Positions 52,381 through 61,431 of a stretch of DNA of 64,000 bases are shown here, piece by piece. The translations under genes and the position numbers were made by a program. The DNA comes from Paraclostridium tenue (GTDB taxonomy: Bacteria; Bacillota; Clostridia; Peptostreptococcales; Peptostreptococcaceae): assembly GCF_039521565.1 (NCBI RefSeq), contig NZ_BAAACP010000002.1, forward strand, positions 186,001 to 250,000, in the 5' to 3' direction. Every line of letters begins with the position of its first letter. Within the stretch, counting starts at the first letter, position 1. The notes beneath the pieces were generated by a model, which did no database searches, was not told the DNA's origin, and saw only the letters and a program-made list of their open reading frames with translations.

Positions 52381-52420
52381 GAATTTCATAACATTTATTT
52401 TTTATATTCCCAGACCTCAA

Positions 52421-52432
52421 GCAATCGATTGC
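52421..52432. promoter_or_regulatory. LacI-family operator O2, upstream of the promoter
   Basis: The perfect palindrome GCAATCGATTGC lies about 80 bp upstream of the expected start point. Its centre is 137 bp from the O1 centre, close to 13 helical turns, which would favour DNA looping by a LacI-type tetramer or pair of dimers. Confidence 0.75.
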
Positions 52433-52436
52433 ATAT

Positions 52437-52471
52437 AATAAGCCACATATGAACATATGCGGTTTATTATA
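52437..52471 (-). terminator. hairpin after the LacI-type regulator gene
   Basis: Imperfect arms of 15 bp (52437-52451 with 52457-52471) overlap the regulator's stop codon. One mismatch per strand; moderate. Confidence 0.55.
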
Positions 52472-53468
52472 TAAATGATTCTCTTTCGATAAATTCAGTT
52501 TTTACAATATAATGATTGTTTATAGAACTATTATTCTCTAACTTATCAATTAAAAGTTTTGTTGCATAATATCCTAATTCATCTGCATTAATATTTACCG
52601 ATGCTAGTGGTGGATTTTGATATTTATCTAATTTCGTATCATTAAACCCAACTAAAGATATATTTTTTATATTTTTTTCATTTAATAATTTTCTAACTCC
52701 AAATGCTAACAAATCATCAGTTGTTATGATTGCACTTAAATCGTTATTTACAAACAATTTTTCCATACAAATATAGCCTTCTTCCTCAGTAAAATCAGTT
52801 CCATGTATTATAAGGTTTTCATTTAAATTTATTCCGTTTATTTCTAAAGCCATATTATAGCCTTTTAATCTATCTTTAGACATATTTAAATTTTCAATAG
52901 CTCCAATAAACCCAATACTTATATGTCCTTTTTGGATAAGTTTATTTACAACATTATAAGTAGCTTGAAAATTATCATTATCTACCCATAATACATCAGT
53001 AGAATCTTCTGGTCTTCCAATTACTGAAAAAGGAAATTTAATTTTTTTTAAGTAATTTATACTTTTGTCATTTTCCTCTGATCTTAATAGTATTATTCCG
53101 TCAATCAGTTTTGCATCAATAATATCTATTATGCTATCTAACTCTTTTTTATTTTCTTTTGTAAATACGTAAGTTATATAATATCCCTTACTTTGTGCAT
53201 AAATACTTATTCCCTTCATTGCATTTAGAAAAAATGAATTATCAAGAAATTCTTGTGCTTCATTTGGCAAAATAACACCTAATATTCTAGTTTTGTTATT
53301 TGCTAAACTTCTAGCTATAGCACTTGGTTTATAATTTAATTTTTTTATTGCCTTATGTACTTTTTCTTTTGTTTCATCGCTTATTTTTGAATTATTTGAT
53401 AGAACTCTAGATACAGTAGACGTCGCTACCCCAGCTTCTTTTGCCACATCTTTTATTGTAACTTTCAT
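52467..53468 (-). CDS. LacI-family transcriptional regulator of the maltose operon
   Basis: A 333-residue regulator. The N-terminal HTH (about 3-50) has IKDVAKEAGVATSTVSRVLS and the hinge KPSAIARSLANNK, including the Ala-Arg-Ser-Leu that inserts in the minor groove. A periplasmic-binding-protein-like effector domain (about 60-333) follows. It is next to the PTS operon, and two palindromes with LacI-type CG-centred cores flank that promoter, so it is very likely a MalR-type repressor. It is transcribed on the same strand as the operon, from its own promoter. AAGGAAA upstream is a weak Shine-Dalgarno. Confidence 0.92.
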   Translation of the reverse strand: MKVTIKDVAKEAGVATSTVSRVLSNNSKISDETKEKVHKAIKKLNYKPSAIARSLANNKTRILGVILPNEAQEFLDNSFFLNAMKGISIYAQSKGYYITYVFTKENKKELDSIIDIIDAKLIDGIILLRSEENDKSINYLKKIKFPFSVIGRPEDSTDVLWVDNDNFQATYNVVNKLIQKGHISIGFIGAIENLNMSKDRLKGYNMALEINGINLNENLIIHGTDFTEEEGYICMEKLFVNNDLSAIITTDDLLAFGVRKLLNEKNIKNISLVGFNDTKLDKYQNPPLASVNINADELGYYATKLLIDKLENNSSINNHYIVKTEFIERESFI

Positions 53469-53564
53469 AATGTTAAATTTCCTTTATATTTTTATTTACC
53501 CTTTTTAATTTTCTTTTATTATATCATATTAAATTTATATTTATATAATGAAATTATATAAATA

Positions 53565-53592
53565 TAGCCTTAAACTATATAGTTTAAGGCTA
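53565..53592 (-). terminator. hairpin after the 97-residue gene
   Basis: A perfect 12-bp stem (53565-53576 with 53581-53592) with a 4-base loop lies just past the stop codon. The T tract is weak. Confidence 0.6.
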
Positions 53593-53602
53593 GTTACTAA
53601 AC

Positions 53603-53896
53603 TTAGTGAATCATTTCAGCTTCTATACTTATTTCTTTCAATCTTTTGCATACCTTATGTAGTTTAATATTACTATAAAGCTTTGAAACTTTTATTAATG
53701 CCGTATAACAATCATATACATCGTATTGTATGTATTTCCCTAAATTGTCTTTTATAATGATTATTTCATTTTCTTCATCTACAAATCTATCTTTGATATC
53801 AACTTCATAATCAAAATACTCTTTTAGTATTTCATCTCCCTCTAATAATAATTTATATGCTTCTTTTAATAACTCTAGATTATTCCCCAATGTCAT
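53603..53896 (-). CDS. hypothetical 97-residue protein
   Basis: A helical, acidic protein. The first part has LELLKEAYKLLLEGDEILKE, the middle has a DIKDRFVDEENEIIIIKDN beta hairpin, and the end has YTALIKVSKLYSNIKLHKVC plus a Lys/Glu-rich helix. There is no signal peptide or recognised domain. The ATG at 53896 follows AAGGAG closely (5 bases). It stands alone between the LacI regulator and the repeat protein gene. Function unknown. Confidence 0.68.
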   Translation of the reverse strand: MTLGNNLELLKEAYKLLLEGDEILKEYFDYEVDIKDRFVDEENEIIIIKDNLGKYIQYDVYDCYTALIKVSKLYSNIKLHKVCKRLKEISIEAEMIH

Positions 53897-53997
53897 AAAT
53901 CTCCTTTCAATATGTATATTATGTAGATATTATAAACTATAATACTTGTCGCTTTTTGTCATTTTTTGCTCATCCCAACATTTACATATTAAATAAT

Positions 53998-54022
53998 AAA
54001 GGGAGTTTATTACTCCCTTTTA
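53998..54022 (-). terminator. intrinsic terminator of the repeat protein gene
   Basis: AAAGGGAGT (53998-54006) pairs with 54012-54020 over a 5-base loop; A/T tracts lie on both sides. Confidence 0.75.
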
Positions 54023-54026
54023 ATAA

Positions 54027-54254
54027 TTATTTACCCTTAATATTTTCTTTAACTTTTTTACCTACATTAACCCCTGTGCTTATAGTTTCTTTAGCAATAT
54101 TTCCTACACCATTTAATACATCTTTCCCTACATTTAATCCAGTGTTTATAGTTTCTTTACTGATATTGCCTGCTCCATTTAGTACTTCTTTTCCTACATC
54201 TTTTACAGGTTTAGTAACTTTCTTTATATTCTCTTCAACTTTTTTCTTTCCCAT
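54027..54254 (-). CDS. small amphipathic repeat protein, LEA-like
   Basis: A 75-residue, Lys/Gly/Val-rich protein dominated by two and a half 22-residue repeats of the form VGKxVLNGxGNIxKETIxTG. Each equals two 11-residue turns, the spacing of amphipathic LEA or apolipoprotein-type helices. No Cys or aromatics occur in the repeats. The start is ATG 54254 with AGGAGATG upstream; the computed frame adds three residues. A 40-bp perfect palindrome lies immediately upstream of the ribosome site. LEA-like proteins protect membranes and proteins during desiccation, so a spore or stress role is possible, but that is inference. Confidence 0.7.
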   Translation of the reverse strand: MGKKKVEENIKKVTKPVKDVGKEVLNGAGNISKETINTGLNVGKDVLNGVGNIAKETISTGVNVGKKVKENIKGK

Positions 54255-54269
54255 TATATACATCTCCTG

Positions 54270-54309
54270 TACTAGTATATAAGTAGAATATTCTACTTAT
54301 ATACTAGTA
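54270..54309. repeat. 40-bp perfect palindrome
   Basis: Bases 54270-54289 are the exact reverse complement of 54290-54309, with no loop. It starts CTAGTATATAAG on both strands. It lies between the SNF2 gene end and the ribosome site of the repeat protein, and lacks the T run of a good terminator. It may be an operator or an extrudable cruciform. Confidence 0.85.
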
Positions 54310-54378
54310 TGTAATATTTTGAAGTTTTGTTACACATTTAAAATCTATAAAGCTTTTTATTTTAAAACAAAATAATTT

Positions 54379-56511
54379 TTATTTAAATAAACTTATTAAC
54401 TCTTCTTTACTTAACTTACTTAATGCTTTAGAATTAGAAAGTCTATTATCAATTATCTCTTCTATTAATGCTTTTTTACTTTCTTGCAAATTTATAATTT
54501 TTTCTTCTATAGTATCTTTTGATATTAATTTTATAACTTCAACTACATTTTTTTGGCCTAATCTGTGAGCTCTATCACTTGCTTGATTTTCAACAGATAT
54601 ATTCCACCATGGATCAAAATTTATCACTGTATCTGCACTAGTTAAATTAAGACCTGTTCCCCCTGCTTTTAATGATATTAAAAATATTTTAACTTCATTA
54701 TTTTTATTAAATTCATTTACTAATTTTACTCTATCTTCAGATTTTGTTTTGCCATCTAAATACATATATTTTATATCATTTTTTTCTATTTCATTTGCCA
54801 TAAATTTTAAAACACTAGTAAATTGTGAAAACAAAAGTATCTTTCTATTATTTTCTATATAATCTTTTAATATATCTATACAAATATCAACTTTAGAACT
54901 TTTTCCATTGTAATCTTTTAGTAAAATTTTAGGATGAAGGCATAATTGTCTTAGTTTTGTTAAATAAGAGAATATAGTTATATTATCATTTTCATCTTTA
55001 TTATTTTTAATTTTTTCTAATACGCTTTTGTTATAAATATCATATATTTTCTTTTGTTCTTTATTTAACTCTACAATAAATTTTCTTTCTATTTTATCAG
55101 GTAATTCTTTAATAACCTCTTTTTTCGTTCTTCTTAATATAAATGGCTCAATTAAATTTTTTAATTTATTTGTATTCTCATAGTTAATAAATTTATTTTT
55201 AAATTCTGTCTTATCATATAAGTATCCTGGCATAATAAAGTCAAATATAGACCATAAGTCTAATAAATTATTTTCTATTGGTGTACCCGTTAGTGCAAAC
55301 CTTACCTTAGAATTTATACACTTAATAGTTTTAGTTATTATTGCATCTGGATTTTTTATATTTTGAGCCTCATCTATTATACAATAATCAAATATTTTAT
55401 CTTTATATTTTTCTAAATCATTTCTTATTGTTGAATATGTAGTTAATATAACATCATATTTATTTGATTTATCAATTATTTCTTCTCTTTTTTTCTTATC
55501 CCCATGAACTATTCCCAATTTTATATTAGGTGCGAATTTATCAAATTCACTTTTCCAGTTATATATAAGGGAAGTTGGAGTTATTATTATACTCTTTGAA
55601 TTTTTGTTGTTCATAATAAAAGCTATCGTTTGGAGAGTTTTTCCAAGTCCCATCTCATCAGCTAATATTCCCCCGAATTTATAATAACTTATATTATTAA
55701 ACCAATTAACACCTTCTTTTTGATAATATCTTAATATGTCTTTTAATTCATTAGGTATATTAAATTCATATTTGTTATCATTATCAAATTTACTTGTTAT
55801 TCTTTCTATATATTCTTTTCCAGTTATAAAATTTATATTATTTTCCTTTATATAATTATCTATGTATATAGCTTTGTTACTTTCAATCTTAATGTTATCA
55901 ATTTCATCTGATGTTTTAATTATATCTATTAATTCTAGAAGGTCTTTAATGTCTTTATTATGCAAATCTAAATATGTTGATTCTTTTATCTTATATAGTC
56001 GTTTATTTTCCTTGTATGCATTGTATATATCAATGCATCTAGATTTATTAAAATCACCTATTTTAAAAGAAAAGTTTAAATTATTATTTTTATCATTAGA
56101 TATACTTGCACTAATTTTCACATTTACATAATTTATTTCATTATTACTAAATTTAGATGTTTGTGTATTTTTTTGTAGTTTTTTCCTTGTTAAATCATCT
56201 ATACACTTAAAAATCGTAGCTACCATATGTTTACATATAAATGTAGTATTTTCACTACTCTTGCTTAACCAATCATTACAATCACAACTTGTATTTACAA
56301 GTCTATGTGTTTTATCATTTATTACAACTAATGTAGTATTTAATTCATTATAATATTCATTAGCTACTGTAGCATAAAAATTTATATTACTATTTTCTTT
56401 TTTTATATAACTGTTACTTACTAAATTATTTTTATACAACATAAATCCAGCATTATGCCTATTTTTTTCTGTATTGTTTTCAATAATTGTTTTTAAAGTA
56501 CTTATTTTCAA
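54379..56511 (-). CDS. SNF2-family helicase with SWIM zinc domain
   Basis: A 710-residue SWI/SNF ATPase. The N-terminal SWIM zinc finger is CDCNDW then CKHM (about residues 77-103). A poorly conserved middle is followed by a helicase core (about 265-705). This core has motif I ILADEMGLGKTLQTIAF, motif II IIDEAQNIKN, motif III ALTGTPIENN, motif V LISLKAGGTGLNLTSAD and motif VI QASDRAHRLGQ. Bacterial SNF2-SWIM proteins are RapA-unlike, of unsettled function, and translocate on double-stranded DNA. The start is TTG 56511 after GGAGGTGAT; the frame's GTG 56520 lies in that Shine-Dalgarno. Long palindromes bracket the gene. Confidence 0.92.
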   Translation of the reverse strand: MKISTLKTIIENNTEKNRHNAGFMLYKNNLVSNSYIKKENSNINFYATVANEYYNELNTTLVVINDKTHRLVNTSCDCNDWLSKSSENTTFICKHMVATIFKCIDDLTRKKLQKNTQTSKFSNNEINYVNVKISASISNDKNNNLNFSFKIGDFNKSRCIDIYNAYKENKRLYKIKESTYLDLHNKDIKDLLELIDIIKTSDEIDNIKIESNKAIYIDNYIKENNINFITGKEYIERITSKFDNDNKYEFNIPNELKDILRYYQKEGVNWFNNISYYKFGGILADEMGLGKTLQTIAFIMNNKNSKSIIITPTSLIYNWKSEFDKFAPNIKLGIVHGDKKKREEIIDKSNKYDVILTTYSTIRNDLEKYKDKIFDYCIIDEAQNIKNPDAIITKTIKCINSKVRFALTGTPIENNLLDLWSIFDFIMPGYLYDKTEFKNKFINYENTNKLKNLIEPFILRRTKKEVIKELPDKIERKFIVELNKEQKKIYDIYNKSVLEKIKNNKDENDNITIFSYLTKLRQLCLHPKILLKDYNGKSSKVDICIDILKDYIENNRKILLFSQFTSVLKFMANEIEKNDIKYMYLDGKTKSEDRVKLVNEFNKNNEVKIFLISLKAGGTGLNLTSADTVINFDPWWNISVENQASDRAHRLGQKNVVEVIKLISKDTIEEKIINLQESKKALIEEIIDNRLSNSKALSKLSKEELISLFK

Positions 56512-56533
56512 ACTTATCACCTCCCTTTATATT

Positions 56534-56579
56534 ATAAAGCATATAAGACCTGTATATATACAGGTCTTATATGCTTTAT
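56534..56579. repeat. 46-bp perfect palindrome upstream of the SNF2 gene
   Basis: Bases 56534-56556 are exactly complementary to 56557-56579, with no loop; the arm core is AAGCATATAAGACCTG. It lies just upstream of the SNF2 ribosome site. The tRNA-Ser gene behind it has its own terminator, so this is not simply the tRNA terminator. It may be an operator or an AT-centred cruciform. Confidence 0.85.
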
Positions 56580-56657
56580 CTAACTTCTTTATTTTTTACA
56601 TGTTCTTTTATTTTATTTAAATTTAAGTATAAATTCTTAAATGATTTGTTACAAATG

Positions 56658-56686
56658 AAAAAAGCACCTAAATAATAGGTACTTTA
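56658..56686 (-). terminator. terminator of tRNA-Ser
   Basis: On the minus strand, arms of 9 bp with one G-U, 6 bp after the CCA, are followed by TTTTTT. Confidence 0.85.
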
Positions 56687-56691
56687 CTAAC

Positions 56692-56780
56692 TGGCGCAGA
56701 GGGTGGGATTCGAACCCACGGCCCCTTTCGGAGTCACTGGTTTTCAAGACCAGCTCCTTAAACCACTCGGACACCTCTCC
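56692..56780 (-). tRNA. tRNA-Ser(UGA)
   Basis: An 89-nt serine tRNA with a long variable arm, T-loop GTTCGAATC, and anticodon loop CTTGAAA giving anticodon UGA (reads UCA). CCA is encoded. The acceptor stem has one odd pair: with 5' GGAGAGG and 3' CCTCTGC, position 2:71 is G:G while the other six are Watson-Crick. Discriminator G73 fits tRNA-Ser. Confidence 0.96.
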
Positions 56781-56866
56781 GTATTTCATTAACTTATGTA
56801 TATAATATATCATATATTAGTGTTTTTTGTAAATACTTTTTTATAATTTTATTATTAATTTATTTA

Positions 56867-56898
56867 AAAAGCGAATACTTTAATTAGTATCCGCTTTT
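56867..56898 (-). terminator. intrinsic terminator of the propeller histidine kinase gene
   Basis: Arms 56867-56879 and 56886-56898 pair over 13 bp with one wobble, with A/T tracts, overlapping the stop region. Confidence 0.85.
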
Positions 56899-56900
56899 AA

Positions 56901-59900
56901 TTATATTTGCTCTACATTAGATTCTACATATTTATTTTCATCTTCTATATTAGGATTTACAGGAAGTATTATTACAAAATTACTACCTTCTCCAACTTTA
57001 CTTTCTACATAGATTTCACCTTTATGAAGTTTAATTATATGATTAGTTATAGTAAGGCCTAATCCACTACCACCTTTAACTTCATTGTTTAAATCCACGA
57101 CTTGACTAAATCTATCAAATATAACTTTATGATATTTTTCATCTATTCCTATACCAGTATCTAAAACACTAATCATAACTCTATCTTCTAAATCTTTAAT
57201 TGTTATAGTTATATTTCCGCCCTCTGGTGTAAATTTAGCGGCATTTCCAACTAAATTAACAATACATCTTTCTATTTCATGACTATCACACATTATTGTT
57301 TTTTCTTCTATTTCTGGATCTATTATTAAATGTATACCTTTAGTCTTTACATAATCTATTAAAGTTAAAGCCGTTTCTTCAACTAAGTATACTATATCAG
57401 TTTCTTTTAAAGAAATAACGTACATATCATTTTGTAACTTAGTACTATCTACTATATTATTTATAAGATTTAATAACCTCTTGCAATTTCGTTGTGATAC
57501 ATCTATATAATGACTTAGGTTGTGTTTTTTTATATTTCCATCTTTTCTTATCAATTCATTTATCAATTGATTAGTACTACTTATTACATTTAATGGCGTT
57601 CTTAATTCATGAGATAAATTTACAAAATAACTATTTTTATTTCTTTCTAACTTTATATTTTTATTTAATAAAATTGTATTTCTTTCCATTTCTTCTCTTA
57701 ACCTTAATGTTTTCTTTTGTACCAATCTATCTAATCTTTTAACTTTATTTTTATGATTTATTATAAATATAATTATTGCTAATATATATAATACAAATGC
57801 ATATCCACTTAACCAAAATGGAGGTTTTATAGTAAATTTAACTTGTTTTTCATCACTTATATTTCCACTTGAATCTATAGCTTTAACTTTAAATGTATAT
57901 TTTCCTGGAGGTAAATCATTATATGTAACATGATTATCCTTAGTTTTTACAACATTTTTACTTGTTCCTTCTAAACTATATTCATATGTTGTATTTTGAA
58001 AACTTGAATAATTTGATGTAAAGAATTTTATAGTTATAGTATCAGTATTTTCATTAAATTTCATCTTATCTATATTACTGTATTCTTTATTATTTACAAT
58101 AAATCTATCAAATATCAAGTTAGGCTTTTCTCCTGATTTTATTATTTTATCTGGATAAAATGAATTTAGTCCATTTACTCCTCCAAAGAAAAACTCTCCT
58201 TTATTGTTTTTAAAAGCAGCATTACCATTAAATTCATTTGATTGAAGCCCATCTATTACACCTAGATTTTGTACTTTATTGTTAATTGTATCTATTTTAG
58301 ATATTCCTTTATTAGTACTTATCCAAATATTGTCTTTATTATCTACTAATATGCCATATACAGTGTTATTTGCTATTCCATCTTTTGTTGTATATCTTTT
58401 AAATTTTTTAGTTTTTTTATCAAATTTATTTAATCCATAACTTGTACCTACCCAAATATTTCCTTTGCCATCTTCATTTATATATCTTACATGGTTATTA
58501 CTTATACTATTTTTGTCATTTTTATTATATTTATAATTTTTAATAGTTTTATCCTTTGTATTAATAACACTTAATCCTTGTTGTTCTAAAAAGCCTAAGT
58601 AATAATTTCCTTCACTATCTTCATATATATGTCTAACATATCTATTTGGAGCTTGTCCATTATTTACAAATTTATTTATATCTATAAATTTATTAGTTTT
58701 TGGATTTAGTATATTCACTCCATCTGGAGTGCCTAGCCATACATAGCCTTTACTATCAATTAATACATCTGTTACTTTTTCATCTAATAATCCATCTTCT
58801 ACATTATAATGTTTTAAAACATTATTAGACTTATCAAACTTTATAAGACCATCATCTGTCGCTATATAAATAATATTACCTTTTCCTGTTATATCATTTA
58901 TAGAATCATTTATAAATTCTTTATTGGTAGTTGAATTCATAAATTTAGATTTATTGTGTTTTTTATCTATTATATTTACACCTTTTGAATTAGTTCCTAC
59001 CCACAAATACCCATCATCATCTTCATATATACCATGAACTATATTTTCATTTAGTAAATAATCTTTGTCTAAACCAGCTTTATAGTGCTTAATTTCACTT
59101 TCCGTATCAAACATACTTATCCCTGAATATGTTCCTACCCATATAAGGCCTTCACTATCTTCCATTAAACTTTTTACATTATTATTAATTAAACTATTTT
59201 TATCATATACTTTATGTTGATAAACGTAAAAGTTATCTTCTCTTTTATTGTATTTTGCAAGTCCATTAGAAGTACCAATCCATATATTTCCTTTACTATC
59301 TTTAGTTATCGCCCCTATAGCAGAACTAGGTAAAGACTTTGAATCTGACGTATTATGTTTATACCTAGTTATATTATTATTTTTCATATTTATCTTAGAT
59401 AAACCTGAGTTTGCACTTCCAACCCATACATATCCATTCTCATCATCGCAATATATGTTATATACATCGCCTTCGCCTACAGAATTTTTTTTGTTGTCTG
59501 CAGGATAACTTTTAAGTATCTTGAAATCTTTAGATACTTTAACAACACCTTTTTTAGTTCCTATCCATATATTACCTAAATTATCTTCATCTATTGAGTA
59601 CATAAACTTACATATTAAATCTTTTTCTTTGCCTAATACTTGTTTAAATCTATTTTCTTTTTCATCATAGACATTTAATCCATTAGATGTAGCAACTATT
59701 ATTTTATTATCTTTACTAAGTATTACTTCTGTAGCATTATCACTAGATATTAAATTGTTTTCTTCTGTATAATTAGTAATTTCATCAGTGTCAGGATTTA
59801 ATTTATTAACTCCCTTAGATGTAGTTATCCATATATTCCCATGGTTATCTTCAACTATATCTGTTATATGACTATTACTTATACTATTATTTTCTTCTTC

Positions 59901-60149
59901 ATAATTATAAACTTTAAAGTCGTATCCATTAAATTTATTTAATCCATCATTAGTACCTAGCCATATATAACCTTTACTATCTTGAAATATTACATCTATG
60001 GTTGATTGACTTATACCTTGTTCTATATTTGCATTGTTAAAATTTATATGCTCAAACCCTGCATATATATTAACCTTTGAATACAAAAAAACAATAATAT
60101 TAATCACAATAAGCACATTAAATTTGCTAAATAAACTAAATTTACCCAT
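56901..60149 (-). CDS. large sensor histidine kinase with beta-propeller sensor domain
   Basis: A 1082-residue protein. It has a signal peptide (about 1-30), then about a dozen regulator-propeller repeats (about 35-670), each with the form DxxGxIWIGTxxGLNKF. A Y_Y_Y domain (about 680-760; YEYSLEGTS, PPGKYTFKVKAID) and one membrane helix (about 770-790; YAFVLYILAIIIFII) follow. Last are a HisKA domain (NLSHELRTPL, phospho-His about 847) and HATPase (GGSGLGLTITNHII). It is like the Bacteroidetes hybrid two-component sensors, but it lacks receiver and AraC domains, so it needs a separate response regulator, none being nearby. The start is ATG 60149; the frame's TTG 60176 lacks a ribosome site. 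The ligand is probably an extracellular glycan or signal, which is inference. Confidence 0.92.
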   Translation of the reverse strand: MGKFSLFSKFNVLIVINIIVFLYSKVNIYAGFEHINFNNANIEQGISQSTIDVIFQDSKGYIWLGTNDGLNKFNGYDFKVYNYEEENNSISNSHITDIVEDNHGNIWITTSKGVNKLNPDTDEITNYTEENNLISSDNATEVILSKDNKIIVATSNGLNVYDEKENRFKQVLGKEKDLICKFMYSIDEDNLGNIWIGTKKGVVKVSKDFKILKSYPADNKKNSVGEGDVYNIYCDDENGYVWVGSANSGLSKINMKNNNITRYKHNTSDSKSLPSSAIGAITKDSKGNIWIGTSNGLAKYNKREDNFYVYQHKVYDKNSLINNNVKSLMEDSEGLIWVGTYSGISMFDTESEIKHYKAGLDKDYLLNENIVHGIYEDDDGYLWVGTNSKGVNIIDKKHNKSKFMNSTTNKEFINDSINDITGKGNIIYIATDDGLIKFDKSNNVLKHYNVEDGLLDEKVTDVLIDSKGYVWLGTPDGVNILNPKTNKFIDINKFVNNGQAPNRYVRHIYEDSEGNYYLGFLEQQGLSVINTKDKTIKNYKYNKNDKNSISNNHVRYINEDGKGNIWVGTSYGLNKFDKKTKKFKRYTTKDGIANNTVYGILVDNKDNIWISTNKGISKIDTINNKVQNLGVIDGLQSNEFNGNAAFKNNKGEFFFGGVNGLNSFYPDKIIKSGEKPNLIFDRFIVNNKEYSNIDKMKFNENTDTITIKFFTSNYSSFQNTTYEYSLEGTSKNVVKTKDNHVTYNDLPPGKYTFKVKAIDSSGNISDEKQVKFTIKPPFWLSGYAFVLYILAIIIFIINHKNKVKRLDRLVQKKTLRLREEMERNTILLNKNIKLERNKNSYFVNLSHELRTPLNVISSTNQLINELIRKDGNIKKHNLSHYIDVSQRNCKRLLNLINNIVDSTKLQNDMYVISLKETDIVYLVEETALTLIDYVKTKGIHLIIDPEIEEKTIMCDSHEIERCIVNLVGNAAKFTPEGGNITITIKDLEDRVMISVLDTGIGIDEKYHKVIFDRFSQVVDLNNEVKGGSGLGLTITNHIIKLHKGEIYVESKVGEGSNFVIILPVNPNIEDENKYVESNVEQI

Positions 60150-60243
60150 ACACTTTCCTTTCAGCCCAATTCCCAATTAATCTAATCTATTGTAATATAA
60201 TAAGATATTAATTTCAAATTTTTTTAATTTTAACCTTAATATA

Positions 60244-61431
60244 TTAATATAATTCATATATATCTGAAAATTCTAATTCAATTTTTTGAACATCAACTTT
60301 ATAATCTTTTCTCTCATCTTCTACTGTATCTCCTAATAATTTCTTATTAGGTAATAAAATTTCAAATTCAGTCCCATTCTTACCATCACTTTCTAGATAT
60401 ATTTCTCCTCCATTTAATTCTATTATAGACTTAACTATACTTAGTCCGATTCCACTTCCTTCATTTGCTCTATTTAAAGACTTATCCGCTTGTACAAAGC
60501 GTTCAAATACTAAATCTTGCATATGCAGTGGTATACCTATTCCATTATCTTCAACTATTATTTGTACCCATTCTTTATTAATGTGTATATCTACAAATAC
60601 ATTACCATTTGGGTTTGTAAATTTAATAGAATTAGATAATAAATTTAACATTACCCTTTCTATCATCTCAGGGTCACATTTAATTATAAGCTCTTCTATA
60701 TCTGTATCAAATAATATATTTATATCCTTTTGCTTTGCATAACTTATAACAGACATTGTTATTTCCTCTATTAATCTTACAATATCACAGTTTACTATAT
60801 TAGGCTTTGTACAACCCACATCTATTTTAGTTATATCTACTATATTGTTTATAAGCCTTAGCATTCTTTGACAATTTAATTTTAGACTTTGTCTATATTT
60901 ACCATAGGATTTTCTAAAGTCTTCTTCATTATTACATATTTTTAAATCTAGCAATTGTACAATTGAATAAAATATATTTAAAGGAGTTCTTAATTCATGA
61001 CTTATATTCGCAAAAAATTCATTTTTCACTTTCTCATGATTTTTCATCTTTTCATATTCCATAATATATTTTTCCATTCTATGTTCTTCAGTTACATCCG
61101 TAAATGTTACTACCAATTTAACAGATTTGCCTTCTATATCTTGTTCATTAGAATCACCTATAATTTGTGTACTATTATCTAGTACAGTTTGTGCACTACA
61201 ATCAATTATATTTTTTCCCGAATTTAATTCTATTTTTCCATTCCAGCACCCTTCATTTTTCATGCTTAGCTTTATATTTTCTAAAACTTCTTTGTTTATA
61301 GTTGAAATGCTATCTTTTATTTTACTTGTTAATTTATCTTTATCATACTCCTCATCTTTAAAAAAGTATGATTTAATTTTTTTATTAGAATAAATTATAT
61401 TTCCTTCCAAATCACATATATATATATACAA
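60244..61431 (-). CDS. C-terminal half of a split sensor kinase: PAS, HisKA, HATPase
   Basis: The 395-residue frame begins at a TTG with no Shine-Dalgarno, inside the last codons of the upstream frame. It has a PAS-like domain (about 1-117, starting YIYICDLEGNIIYSNKKI), HisKA (NISHELRTPLN, His145; second half LKLNCQRMLRLINN) and HATPase (VMLNLLSNSIKFTNP; GSGIGLSIVKS). The PAS start and the upstream membrane domain only make sense joined: removal of one TA unit from the (TA)6T tract at 61416-61428 fuses the frames to about 680 residues. So I read it as one gene, currently frameshifted. Its HisKA-HATPase part resembles that of the neighbouring propeller kinase. Independent translation is unlikely. 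Confidence 0.88.
   Translation of the reverse strand: MYIYICDLEGNIIYSNKKIKSYFFKDEEYDKDKLTSKIKDSISTINKEVLENIKLSMKNEGCWNGKIELNSGKNIIDCSAQTVLDNSTQIIGDSNEQDIEGKSVKLVVTFTDVTEEHRMEKYIMEYEKMKNHEKVKNEFFANISHELRTPLNIFYSIVQLLDLKICNNEEDFRKSYGKYRQSLKLNCQRMLRLINNIVDITKIDVGCTKPNIVNCDIVRLIEEITMSVISYAKQKDINILFDTDIEELIIKCDPEMIERVMLNLLSNSIKFTNPNGNVFVDIHINKEWVQIIVEDNGIGIPLHMQDLVFERFVQADKSLNRANEGSGIGLSIVKSIIELNGGEIYLESDGKNGTEFEILLPNKKLLGDTVEDERKDYKVDVQKIELEFSDIYELY

Noticed and set aside
60244..61431. The PAS-kinase frame as an independent gene with a TTG start
   Set aside because: No ribosome binding site upstream, start inside the preceding frame, and the PAS domain begins exactly at the frame break; treated as half of a split gene.
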